A stretch of 64,000 nucleotides of DNA from Arthrobacter sp. StoSoilB19 (GTDB taxonomy: Bacteria > Actinomycetota > Actinomycetes > Actinomycetales > Micrococcaceae). The notes beneath the pieces are model-generated. The model was given only the letters and a program-made list of their open reading frames with translations, was not told the DNA's origin and searched no databases. Both the position numbers and the translations under genes were made by a program. The stretch's first letter is position 1, and each line of letters begins with the position of its first letter. Shown in pieces: positions 32,575-39,889 of the stretch. The stretch lies in NCBI RefSeq assembly GCF_019977275.1, contig NZ_AP024650.1, positions 3,720,001 through 3,784,000 on the forward strand, written 5' to 3'.

Positions 32575-33944
32575 GCCTGCACCTTGGCGGTGGCTGCCGC
32601 AGGAATGGCGGACGACGCCGGGTGGCGTGCCAGGTCAGACTTCTTGAGTCCCAGCTGGGCAGTTGGAGTCTTGAAGGTCTCGGGTGCCATCAGCGCAGCG
32701 ACCGCGGAGATGGCACAGGCCACCGCGGCGAAGGTTGCGACCGGCACCCAGTTGGCTTTGTCCCCACCGATCAGCAGCTCGGAAATGACCGGGGCGAATC
32801 CGGCCAGGAGCAGTCCGAACATGAGGCTGATGGCCATGCCCGAGTACCGGACCCTGACCGGGAACTGCTCCGGGAAGTAGGCGGGGTAGATGGAGTTGGT
32901 GGACGTGTAGGCGACACCGATCAGCAGGATGCCGGTGAGGAAGATCAGCGGGACGTTCGCGGCGGAGAGGGCCATGAAGAACACGTAGATCATGCCGATC
33001 TGCAGCAGCAGCCCGGAGACGAAGACGGGTTTGCGGCCGATCCGGTCCGACAGCATGCCTGCCAGCGGACCCATGGCGACGGCGGCAAGGTTCGCGACGG
33101 CGATCACCGTCAGCATGAGTCCCTTTTCCACGCCGACCACCGAGGTGGCGTAGGAGAGGGCGAAGACGTTGATGATGGTGTTGATGATGGTGAACAGCGA
33201 CATTGCCGTGACGCGGATGACGGTTGCCCAGTGATGCCGGAACAGCGTAACAAGCGGTACCTTGACCACTGCGTCGTGCTCTTTGACTTCCTCGAAGACG
33301 GCAGGCTCTTCGAGGAGGCGGCGGAGGATAAAGGCGATGACTGTGACTACTGCGCTGGCGAGGAAGGGGATGCGCCAGCCCCAGGAGAACAGCTGGTCTT
33401 CGGGCATGGATGCCACCGGAATAAAGACGAGGGTGGAAAGCACGATGCCGAACATGATGCCGCTCATCGTCCAGCTGGTGTAGAAGGCGCGCTTCCCGTC
33501 AGGGGCGTGCTCAAGGGTCAGTGAGCTTGATCCGGGTGATTCGCCGCCCGCCGAAAGTCCCTGCACAAGGCGAAGAACCACGATGAGGATGGGCGCTGCC
33601 ATCCCGATTTGGCTATAGGTAGGCAGGCAGCCGATGAGGAAGGTCGAGGTACCCATTAGCAGCAGGGTCAGGAGCAGGACCCGCTTGCGGCCGAACTTGT
33701 CGCCGAGGTGCCCGCAGACCACTGCTCCGAGCGGGCGGGCGATGTAGGCGACGCCCACCGTTGCAAAGGACAGCAGCATGGCGGAGGGGCCGGGCGCGAA
33801 GAACAGCTTGCCGAAGATCAGCGCTGCCGCGGAGCCGAAGATGAAAAAGTCGTAGTACTCAAGTGCGCTGCCCACGAAGCCGGATACGGCCGCGATTTTC
33901 GCGTTGTTTTTGGGGCGTGCTGGAGCCGATGTCGACACTGACAT
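32571..33944 (-). CDS. MHS-type MFS transporter, ShiA/QsuA-like
   Basis: The 457-residue product has the MHS pattern: VSGFVGSALEYYDFFIFGSAAALIF, CGHLGDKFGRKRVLL, RLVQGLSAGGESPGSSSLTLEHAP and twelve hydrophobic segments. Neighbouring quinate/shikimate dehydrogenase suggests uptake of shikimate, quinate or a related ring acid. The ATG at 33944 (MSVSTSAPARP) has AAAGGGAA upstream; the ATG at 33989 would add 15 poorly hydrophobic residues. It is the first gene of the operon after the LysR gene. Confidence 0.9.
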   Translation of the reverse strand: MSVSTSAPARPKNNAKIAAVSGFVGSALEYYDFFIFGSAAALIFGKLFFAPGPSAMLLSFATVGVAYIARPLGAVVCGHLGDKFGRKRVLLLTLLLMGTSTFLIGCLPTYSQIGMAAPILIVVLRLVQGLSAGGESPGSSSLTLEHAPDGKRAFYTSWTMSGIMFGIVLSTLVFIPVASMPEDQLFSWGWRIPFLASAVVTVIAFILRRLLEEPAVFEEVKEHDAVVKVPLVTLFRHHWATVIRVTAMSLFTIINTIINVFALSYATSVVGVEKGLMLTVIAVANLAAVAMGPLAGMLSDRIGRKPVFVSGLLLQIGMIYVFFMALSAANVPLIFLTGILLIGVAYTSTNSIYPAYFPEQFPVRVRYSGMAISLMFGLLLAGFAPVISELLIGGDKANWVPVATFAAVACAISAVAALMAPETFKTPTAQLGLKKSDLARHPASSAIPAAATAKVQA

Positions 33945-34051
33945 GGAGTTCCCTTTCTTGTGGTTCGCCGCTTGATGCGGCTGCTCCATCCAGTGTGGCT
34001 GTCATCACTTAGCTAGTCCACGACTAAAATGATCTATCACTATGCTGCTAT

Positions 34052-34064
34052 TCCACTAAGTGGA
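34052..34064. promoter_or_regulatory. Candidate LysR operator before the transporter operon
   Basis: TCCACTAAGTGGA is a dyad (TCCAC, TAA, GTGGA) 12 nt after the LysR stop codon and 108 nt before the transporter ATG, where a LysR activator would be expected to bind. The intergenic region is AT-rich compared with its surroundings. Confidence 0.55.
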
Positions 34065-34075
34065 GTTAGGTGCCG

Positions 34076-34978
34076 TCAGCGGGGAATCTCCGGAAAGATC
34101 TCTTCGACAACTCCGAGCACAGCGGCCAGGACGGCTGAATCGTTCTCCGCCGACCACGCGATGGCATGGTTCATGAAATGCGGCGGGTCATCCAGGGCCA
34201 CGTATGTGGCTCCGGAGGGAATGATGCCCGCTATCCCGCTGCTCATCAGGGTGACCCCCACACCGGCGGCGACGAAGGTCAACACCATGTAGGGGTCTGA
34301 CAACTCCTGGACGATGCGGGGACGGAATCCCGCCGCCTGGCAGGCCGCGAGCATCACGTCGGTCATTGACGATGAGCCATCCAGCGGCGGGGAAATGAAG
34401 TCGTCGGTTGCCAGTGACTTCAATGGGATGGACTGTTCCTGGGCCAGCGGATGGTCCAAAGGAAGTACCGCGCCGACTTCCTCACTGGCAACCAGCCTGG
34501 TCATCACCGACGCTGGCGGGGATTCGGGAAGGCCAACGAAAGCAAGGTCGAGAGCGCCCTTCGCGACGCTGGCCAGTCCATCAGCCGTTCGGACCCGGCT
34601 GGTGAGGTCCATCTTGATGTCGGGATAGCGACGCCGGACGGCGCGGGTGAGCGGCGGAAGAGTGAGATGGTTTACGGCACCTGAGAATCCAATCCTGATG
34701 TTGCCACGGACGCCCGCCTCCTCGGTCTGGGCCGCCTCCCGGGCAAGGCGCATTTCATGGAGCACACGGTACGCCCGCGGCAGCAGGGCATACCCTGCCG
34801 GTGTGAGGGCTACGCTTCTGGTGTTGCGTTCAAAGAGACGCGTCCCCAGGTCCGCCTCCAGCTTCCGGATGGTCTGGCTCAGCGGCGACTGCGAAGTGTG
34901 CAGGCGCTGTGCGGCACGGCCGAAATGCAGTTCTTCGGCGACCGCAACAAATGCTTCCAGCCAGCGGATCTCTGTCAT
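34076..34978 (-). CDS. LysR-type regulator
   Basis: The 300-residue product starts MTEIRWLEAFVAVAEELHFG and has the LysR HTH (about 1-60: RAAQRLHTSQSPLSQTIRKLEADLGTRLFERNTR) and a periplasmic-binding-like effector domain (about 92-295). It lies directly upstream of the transporter-dehydrogenase operon on the same strand, so it is the likely regulator, comparable to QsuR. I use ATG 34978; upstream in-frame codons extend beyond the usual LysR start. Confidence 0.92.
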   Translation of the reverse strand: MTEIRWLEAFVAVAEELHFGRAAQRLHTSQSPLSQTIRKLEADLGTRLFERNTRSVALTPAGYALLPRAYRVLHEMRLAREAAQTEEAGVRGNIRIGFSGAVNHLTLPPLTRAVRRRYPDIKMDLTSRVRTADGLASVAKGALDLAFVGLPESPPASVMTRLVASEEVGAVLPLDHPLAQEQSIPLKSLATDDFISPPLDGSSSMTDVMLAACQAAGFRPRIVQELSDPYMVLTFVAAGVGVTLMSSGIAGIIPSGATYVALDDPPHFMNHAIAWSAENDSAVLAAVLGVVEEIFPEIPR

Positions 34979-35097
34979 ATCTTCAGAATTTACTCTTTCG
35001 TGCCTATTGCCGTGGGCGCGCAGCTTTCGCAGACACCGGCGCTCCCCCATGCGCAGGAACCTGGCCGGGCCCCAAGGACCGGGTTTAGGCTGGGCGG

Positions 35098-35457
35098 ATG
35101 TTGACCATCGGAACCATCGTCCTCGGCGTCAACGACGTTGCCGCCGCCGCCAACTTCTGGAACGCCGCCATCGGCTACGTCCCGCGGGAACCTGGCGACG
35201 ACACGTGGGTGACCCTCGTGCCGGCGTCGGGCCCTGGCGCGGAACTGTCCCTCCAGCTCAGCGAAACGCCCGTCCAGGACCACCCGCGGATCCACCTGGA
35301 CCTCTACGCGGATGACCAGGCTGCGGAGGTTGACCGGTTGGTCTCGCTGGGCGCCCAGCGGGTGGACTGGGACCTGTACCCGGATGACCCGGACTTCGTG
35401 GTCCTGGAGGATCCGGACGGGAACCGGTTCTGCGTCATCGACAAAAGCCCGCGATAG
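35098..35457 (+). CDS. VOC family (glyoxalase-like) protein
   Basis: The 119-residue product has the vicinal-oxygen-chelate pattern: TIGTIVLGVNDVAAAANFWNAAIGYVPRE at the start and FVVLEDPDGNRFCVID at the end, with HLDLYADD in the middle. Such small VOC proteins act as metal-dependent isomerases, dioxygenases or drug-binding proteins. The gene is divergent from lysR and stands alone. Confidence 0.9.
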   Translation: MLTIGTIVLGVNDVAAAANFWNAAIGYVPREPGDDTWVTLVPASGPGAELSLQLSETPVQDHPRIHLDLYADDQAAEVDRLVSLGAQRVDWDLYPDDPDFVVLEDPDGNRFCVIDKSPR

Positions 35458-35481
35458 CGCCGTCACCGGAAACAAGCCCGC

Positions 35482-35580
35482 CGCCGGCACCACTACTTCC
35501 CGCGCGACACTGTCAACGCCGGCTACCTGCGGGAGAGCGGCAAAAACACCTTCTGGCGCGGCGTCACCATCGGAGGACTG
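35482..35580 (+). pseudogene. Possible remnant of a DUF427 gene
   Basis: Directly after the VOC gene an open stretch without start reads HHYFPRDTVNAGYLRESGKN then TFWRGVTIGG. This resembles the YFPxxxVxxxxLxxSxxxTxCxWKG core of DUF427 proteins, with the Cys-Pro part missing. It is followed at once by a terminator hairpin. About 33 residues of weak similarity, so low certainty. Confidence 0.3.
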
Positions 35581-35588
35581 GCAGTCAG

Positions 35589-35634
35589 GCAGGAAGGACG
35601 ACGGCGGGTGGGCACCCGCCGTCGTCCTTCCTGC
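35589..35634. terminator. Very long hairpin terminator, GACGACGGCGGG family
   Basis: A perfect 22-bp stem (begins GCAGGAAGGACGACGGCGGG, loop GG) is followed by TTTGAT. It lies between the plus-strand VOC region and the minus-strand small gene, so it may serve both sides. It is the longest of the related hairpins here. Confidence 0.9.
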
Positions 35635-35695
35635 TTTGATCCCGGCCGTCAGCAGCGGGCGGCCGGGCTAGGAGTTCCGGCCGCCCGCGCGCCTG

Positions 35696-35830
35696 TCAGC
35701 GCTGGTTCTTGCGCGGCTTCACGATGTTGAGTATGCCGCTTTCATGTTTCGCTTTTTTGTCGGCCCGTTTTTCAAGAATCGACTTGCCGACCTTTTTGGC
35801 AGCGGAGCCCCTGGGAGATTTTCCGGACAT
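35696..35830 (-). CDS. Lysine-rich small protein, 44 residues
   Basis: A 44-codon frame reads MSGKSPRGSAAKKVGKSILE then KRADKKAKHESGILNIVKPR and ends KNQR. It is highly basic with a coherent amphipathic middle, and its codon use is coding-like. AAGGAAAGG lies upstream. Similar Lys-rich, about 45-residue proteins are common in Arthrobacter relatives and are unnamed. A nucleic-acid or ribosome-binding role is conceivable but not shown. Confidence 0.7.
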   Translation of the reverse strand: MSGKSPRGSAAKKVGKSILEKRADKKAKHESGILNIVKPRKNQR

Positions 35831-36047
35831 CGGAATCACGCCTTTCCTTGCTTGCGATACCCGCCACCCTACGCCGTTTTATTTATTTATCCAGCCCTCC
35901 CAAAATCGCCCCACGCAGCCGCCTCCACCTGCCCTGCGGCGGGGTCTGGTCATTTTCGGAGCGGAGTACAAAAACATTAAATTGATGATTCTGCTGATTT
36001 GGGCATGGCGCCGAAATTTCCGAAATTGCCGCAGGAAAACCACCCAC

Positions 36048-36968
36048 TCAACGCCAGAATTCAGTGAGCTGCGGGGCCAGCTTTTCACCGTGGCTGAACC
36101 CAGCCCGGGCCGCGGCCGGACGAAGTGACAGATCCATGGCGTTGGCGCCAAACATGTGCTCGGAACCGCTGTCCGGGAAGACCGTTTCCACCCTGCTCCC
36201 ACCTGCAGTCAGCTCCGCCATCTGCGCGGTGAGCTGCATGCCCCATTCGAGCGGCATCCGGGTCCTGCCGCCAAAGGGCGAAAGCACCAGGACGCGCCCG
36301 TGCCCCGCGGCAAGGTCGGCGTTCTCGTTGCGCCGGTAGCCGCCGTCGATATAGCGCCTGTCCCCGATCCCGTAGGCGAACCCGCTGGCACAGCTGGCGG
36401 CGACGGCGTCCACCAGGTCCACGCCGCTGTTGCGGTCGAAGACGGCCGGTTCGCCGGTGCGGGCATCGACCGCCGTAATGAGCAGCCTGTGCTGCGGCCA
36501 CTCCCGGATTGGCAGCCGGCTGGCGACGGTTTCGCGCCACCGCCCGGTGGCGTCATGCGCGGAAGCGAGGTCCAGCGCCAGCGCGCCCATCCTGCGGCGC
36601 ATGTCGGCTGGATCTGCAGCTGAGGCGATGATCCGGTCAGTCCGCTCGAGGTGGTCGGACACCGGCCTGGCGGGACTCACCCCAGCAGCTGCTCCGGCCG
36701 GAGCCGTTCGTTGCTGCGGCGCAGCGTCAAGGACGGCCGCATAGAGTTCGGCGGGAGGGGCGCCGGCGATCTGGGCTGCAGCTGTTGACCCGGCGGAGGT
36801 GCCGATGACCAGCTCGGCGCCGGTCGCGTCCAAACCGGCATCCGCCAGCCCGGCGAGGACGCCGATCAGCCATGCATTTCCTGTTGAGCCGCCGCCGCCA
36901 AGGACCAGTGCGCGCCCGGAAGACACCGCGGAGGTGCCGTGCGGAGTTAAAGAAGGTGTTGAGTTCAT
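36048..36968 (-). CDS. Patatin-like phospholipase
   Basis: The 306-residue product has the patatin signatures: glycine-rich oxyanion loop ALVLGGGGSTGNAWLIGVL (about 20-38), the nucleophile elbow G-T-S-A-G (VIGTSAGSTAAA) and the catalytic Asp in the DGG motif YIDGGYRRNENADL. It should be a lipid acyl hydrolase in the cytoplasm. The ATG at 36968 (MNSTPSLTPHG) follows AAGGGCGA; upstream in-frame codons overlap the leader ORF and look non-coding. Confidence 0.9.
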   Translation of the reverse strand: MNSTPSLTPHGTSAVSSGRALVLGGGGSTGNAWLIGVLAGLADAGLDATGAELVIGTSAGSTAAAQIAGAPPAELYAAVLDAAPQQRTAPAGAAAGVSPARPVSDHLERTDRIIASAADPADMRRRMGALALDLASAHDATGRWRETVASRLPIREWPQHRLLITAVDARTGEPAVFDRNSGVDLVDAVAASCASGFAYGIGDRRYIDGGYRRNENADLAAGHGRVLVLSPFGGRTRMPLEWGMQLTAQMAELTAGGSRVETVFPDSGSEHMFGANAMDLSLRPAAARAGFSHGEKLAPQLTEFWR

Positions 36969-37020
36969 GGGAGTCGCCCTTCGCGAATTGCCTGATTCGG
37001 CGCTCCCGGTGGCGACTAGT

Positions 37021-37074
37021 TCAGCCGCTCGATCGTGGACTGCGGGGAGCGCCCATTGCGGATACAGCATTCAT
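37021..37074 (-). CDS. Seventeen-residue leader ORF before the patatin gene
   Basis: A 17-codon frame reads MNAVSAMGAPRSPRSSG and stops 52 nt before the patatin ATG. It has a near-ideal Shine-Dalgarno AGGAGGTGA (37080-37088) five bases before its ATG, the best in this region and better than that of patatin itself. The peptide is Ser/Pro/Arg-rich with no run of one residue typical of amino-acid attenuators. It may be a translational leader or a misjudged start. Confidence 0.45.
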   Translation of the reverse strand: MNAVSAMGAPRSPRSSG

Positions 37075-37158
37075 GGGTCTCACCTCCTGCGGCCTGGTCA
37101 CAATCATGGGAATCTTGGCACACCTGCGGGGCCGGGCGCAACGGGTAAATTTGTAGCG

Positions 37159-37638
37159 ATGATTTTGATTGAGCGGGACAGCCCCGCGCGTGATGACGTC
37201 CGTCTGCTCCTGAGCGAGCACCTGGCGGACATGTTCGCCACCTCGCCCGCTGAAAGCGTCCACGCGCTGAACCATTCCGCGCTGTCCGCGCCGTACATCT
37301 CGTTCTGGACCGCACGCGAGGACGGCGCGCTGCTGGGGTGCGGCGCCCTCAAACTTTTGCCCTCCCCCGCCGGCGCCGCAAGGCACGGCGAGATCAAGTC
37401 GATGCGCACCACGGCAACGGCGCGGGGACGGGGTGTGGCCACCCTCATGATTCGGCATATCCTTGAGGACGCCCGTGCCCGGAACCTTGGGCACGTCTTC
37501 CTGGAGACCGGAACAGAGGATTACTTCGCGCCCGCACGGCGTCTCTACGCCCGGCACGGTTTCACCGAGTGCCCGCCCTTCGCCGACTACGTCCTGGACC
37601 CCAACAGCGTGTTCATGGAGCTGAGGCTCCAGGCGTAG
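37159..37638 (+). CDS. GNAT family N-acetyltransferase
   Basis: The 159-residue product starts MILIERDSPARDDVRLLLSEH and has the acetyl-CoA loop RTTATARGRGVATLMIRHILEDARARN (Q/R-x-x-G-x-G/A form RGRGVA) and GTEDYFAPARRLYARHGFTECPPFADY at the C-terminus. This matches small-molecule or amino-acid acetyltransferases of the YncA/PA4794 kind. It is convergent with the LacI gene, 8 nt apart. Confidence 0.92.
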   Translation: MILIERDSPARDDVRLLLSEHLADMFATSPAESVHALNHSALSAPYISFWTAREDGALLGCGALKLLPSPAGAARHGEIKSMRTTATARGRGVATLMIRHILEDARARNLGHVFLETGTEDYFAPARRLYARHGFTECPPFADYVLDPNSVFMELRLQA

Positions 37639-37646
37639 ACGCCCCC

Positions 37647-38672
37647 TTACCGCGGAAAGTGTTTGGGGGCGCCGCTGGATTCGCGGGGAATGAGCGTTGG
37701 AAGGGATTTCCGTATGCGCGGTTCCTTTCCGGGATTCATAATGAGGTCGATCGCGGTGGCGGCGATCTGGTCCAGGGGTACCCGCACGGACGTCAGGGGC
37801 GTGGAGAGCCTGGCAGCCAGGGGGATGTCGTTATAGCCCACGAGGGCCAGGTCTTTCCCTATCTCGATCCGGTGATGGTGCGCAGCGGCAATGACCCCCA
37901 TGGCAATGTTGTCATTGGCTGCGAATATGGCTGTGGGTCGGTTTCCCGCAGTGTGTCCAAGCAGGGTTTCACCTGCCGAATATCCGTTCTCGATGCCGTA
38001 TCCGGCCGCGATCAGCCATTCTTCGCGCGGCTGTATCCCTGCTTCGCTCAGTGCTTTCCGGGCTCCTGCCAGGCGTGCGGTTCCGGTTGATGTGAAGGCG
38101 GGACCGGTAACAACAGCAATGTCACGGTGACCGAGGTCGATGAGGTGGCGTACGGCGAGGTAGCCACCAATCTCGTCGTCTCCGAGCGCGGAGGGGCTGA
38201 TACCGTCGGTGCGCAGCACCAGCGCATGGGCTACCCGGCGCTCACGCAGCCGCCGGGGGAGTTCGTCATCGAGGCGTGCCGTGGCGAGAATCAACCCGTC
38301 GACGTTTCTGTCCAGGAGTGTTTCGGCTGCGCGTCGTTCATCCTCAGGGTCATCCCCACTGGTAGCGACCATGGCGAAGTAGCCGCGGGAAGAGGCGGCC
38401 TTTTCGAGTTCTTCGAACATCAGGGCCATGACGGTGTCGCTCAGGCGGGGGACCAAGACACCCAACGTCCGGGTCTCGCCGCGGCGAAGACTTGAGGCGA
38501 AGGAGTTCCGCCGATAGCCGAGCTCCTCAGCGATTTTCCGGACGTGTATTGCGGCCGCTGAACGGGACGGGGTGCGTTCATCCAGGGCCCGGCTGGCCGT
38601 GGAGATGCTGACGCCACTGGCAGCTGCGACGTCCTTCAGGGTAACGATCTCAGCCGGTAAGGCCCGTTCCAT
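37647..38672 (-). CDS. LacI family repressor
   Basis: The 341-residue product has the LacI HTH (about 10-58: VTLKDVAAASGVSISTASRALDERTPSRSAAAIHVRKIAEELGYRRN) and a periplasmic-binding-protein-like sugar domain (about 70-335: LGVLVPRLSDTVMALMFEELEKAA, VVTGPAFTSTGTARLAG, AIFAANDNIAMG). It is divergent from the aldolase and transporter genes, and three AAACGTTCC sites lie between them. I use ATG 38672 with AGGAG upstream. Repression of the divergent operon and itself, relieved by a sugar or sugar acid, is likely. Confidence 0.93.
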   Translation of the reverse strand: MERALPAEIVTLKDVAAASGVSISTASRALDERTPSRSAAAIHVRKIAEELGYRRNSFASSLRRGETRTLGVLVPRLSDTVMALMFEELEKAASSRGYFAMVATSGDDPEDERRAAETLLDRNVDGLILATARLDDELPRRLRERRVAHALVLRTDGISPSALGDDEIGGYLAVRHLIDLGHRDIAVVTGPAFTSTGTARLAGARKALSEAGIQPREEWLIAAGYGIENGYSAGETLLGHTAGNRPTAIFAANDNIAMGVIAAAHHHRIEIGKDLALVGYNDIPLAARLSTPLTSVRVPLDQIAATAIDLIMNPGKEPRIRKSLPTLIPRESSGAPKHFPR

Positions 38673-38724
38673 CGCGGTTCTCCTCTTCAGCAAGGGTGTA
38701 ACAGACACTCTATTCCTCCAACTT

Positions 38725-38790
38725 GCAAACGTTCCCTTGACAGTGAGCTGCGACACGTGCAAACTTGAAAACGTTCCTGCAAACGTTCCC
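38725..38790. promoter_or_regulatory. LacI operators and promoter of the aldolase operon
   Basis: Three copies of AAACGTTCC with a central CG occur: GCAAACGTTCCC at 38725-38736, GAAAACGTTCC at 38767-38777 and GCAAACGTTCCC at 38779-38790. A -35 TTGACA (38737-38742) follows the first, with a weak -10 near 38760-38765. The repressor would thus flank the core promoter and cover the start. The form matches LacI-family operators. Confidence 0.75.
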
Positions 38791-38838
38791 ATACTAGCGG
38801 AACTGCCAACTATCAAAGAAGAGAAGAAGGTAGCTGTA

Positions 38839-39774
38839 ATGACACTCGATCTCCGCGGACTCAGCCCCGCACCTGTCACCCCGTTCACCGAAGATGGCGC
38901 TGTCGACTTCGCTGCGATCCAGCGTCTGGGTTCGTGGCTCGGATCGATTGAGGGCGTGAAGAGTCTCGTCGTCTTGGGCCACGCCGGCGAAGGCACGTTC
39001 CTTACCGAAGAGGAGCAGCTGGACGTCATCCGCGCGTTCGTGGCGTCCACCGACGGCCGCATTCCGGTCGTGGCGGGCATCACGAAGGAGGGCAACAAGA
39101 CCGCGGCCCTCGAGGCCAGGAAGGCCGTCGAGGCCGGCGCGTCAGCTGGTCTCGTCTACCCCTCGCACGGGTGGCTGCGCTTCGGATACCAGAAGGGTGC
39201 CCCGCAGTCGCGCTACCAGGAGATCTACGAAGAGTCCGGCCTGCCGCTGATCCTCTTCCAGTACCCCGATAACACCAAGGCGACCTACGACCTCGACACC
39301 CAGCTGGAGATCGCCGGCCAGGAGGGCGTCTTTGCCACGAAGAACGGTGTCCGCAACATGCGCCGGTGGTACACCGAGATTCCCGCACTGCGCGCCGCGT
39401 ACCCCGAGCTGCAGGTGCTGTCCTGCCATGACGAGTACCTGCTCCCGACAATGTTCGATGTCGACGGTCTGCTCGTCGGCTACGGCAACATCGCCCCCGA
39501 ACTGCTCGTCGAACTGATCGAGGCCGGCAAGGCGCAGGACTACAAGCGTGCCCACGCCATTCATGAGCGGCTGCTGCCAGTGACCAAGAACGTTTACCAC
39601 CGCGGCTCCCACATGGAGGGCACCGTCGCCTTGAAGTGGGGCCTGGTGAACCGTGGCATCCTCGAGCACGCCACAGTGCGCACCCCGCTCCTTCCCCTGC
39701 CGGAAGGCGCCGAGACCGAAATTGCGGAAGCCTTCGCCGCCGCAAACATCGGCAAGGTCACCGCCACTGTCTGA
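38839..39774 (+). CDS. DapA-family aldolase/dehydratase
   Basis: The 311-residue product is a class I aldolase of the dihydrodipicolinate synthase superfamily: LSPAPVTPFTEDGAVDFAAI, LGHAGEGTFLTEEEQ, catalytic Tyr in LFQYPDN and Schiff-base Lys in VFATKNGVRN. The location beside LacI and an MFS transporter points to sugar-acid or keto-acid breakdown, not lysine synthesis. The exact substrate is unknown. I take ATG 38839 with AGAAGG upstream; more upstream frame lies within the operator region. Confidence 0.9.
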   Translation: MTLDLRGLSPAPVTPFTEDGAVDFAAIQRLGSWLGSIEGVKSLVVLGHAGEGTFLTEEEQLDVIRAFVASTDGRIPVVAGITKEGNKTAALEARKAVEAGASAGLVYPSHGWLRFGYQKGAPQSRYQEIYEESGLPLILFQYPDNTKATYDLDTQLEIAGQEGVFATKNGVRNMRRWYTEIPALRAAYPELQVLSCHDEYLLPTMFDVDGLLVGYGNIAPELLVELIEAGKAQDYKRAHAIHERLLPVTKNVYHRGSHMEGTVALKWGLVNRGILEHATVRTPLLPLPEGAETEIAEAFAAANIGKVTATV

Positions 39775-39786
39775 TCCACGGATCCT

Positions 39787-39817
39787 GAGGATGGCGGGGA
39801 CAACTCCCGCCATCCTC
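39787..39817 (+). terminator. Hairpin between aldolase and transporter genes
   Basis: GAGGATGGCGGG (39787-39798) pairs with CCCGCCATCCTC (39806-39817); CTTTT follows at 39825. It may partly terminate after the aldolase gene, giving lower transporter expression. The inner GGCGGG part is shared with other hairpins of this window. Confidence 0.75.
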
Positions 39818-39889
39818 CCCTAGGCTTTTGCCATCTCCACTCTTGGTCAATGAGGACCCCAGCACCGCGCTGGAGAAGGAGGACTCGCA

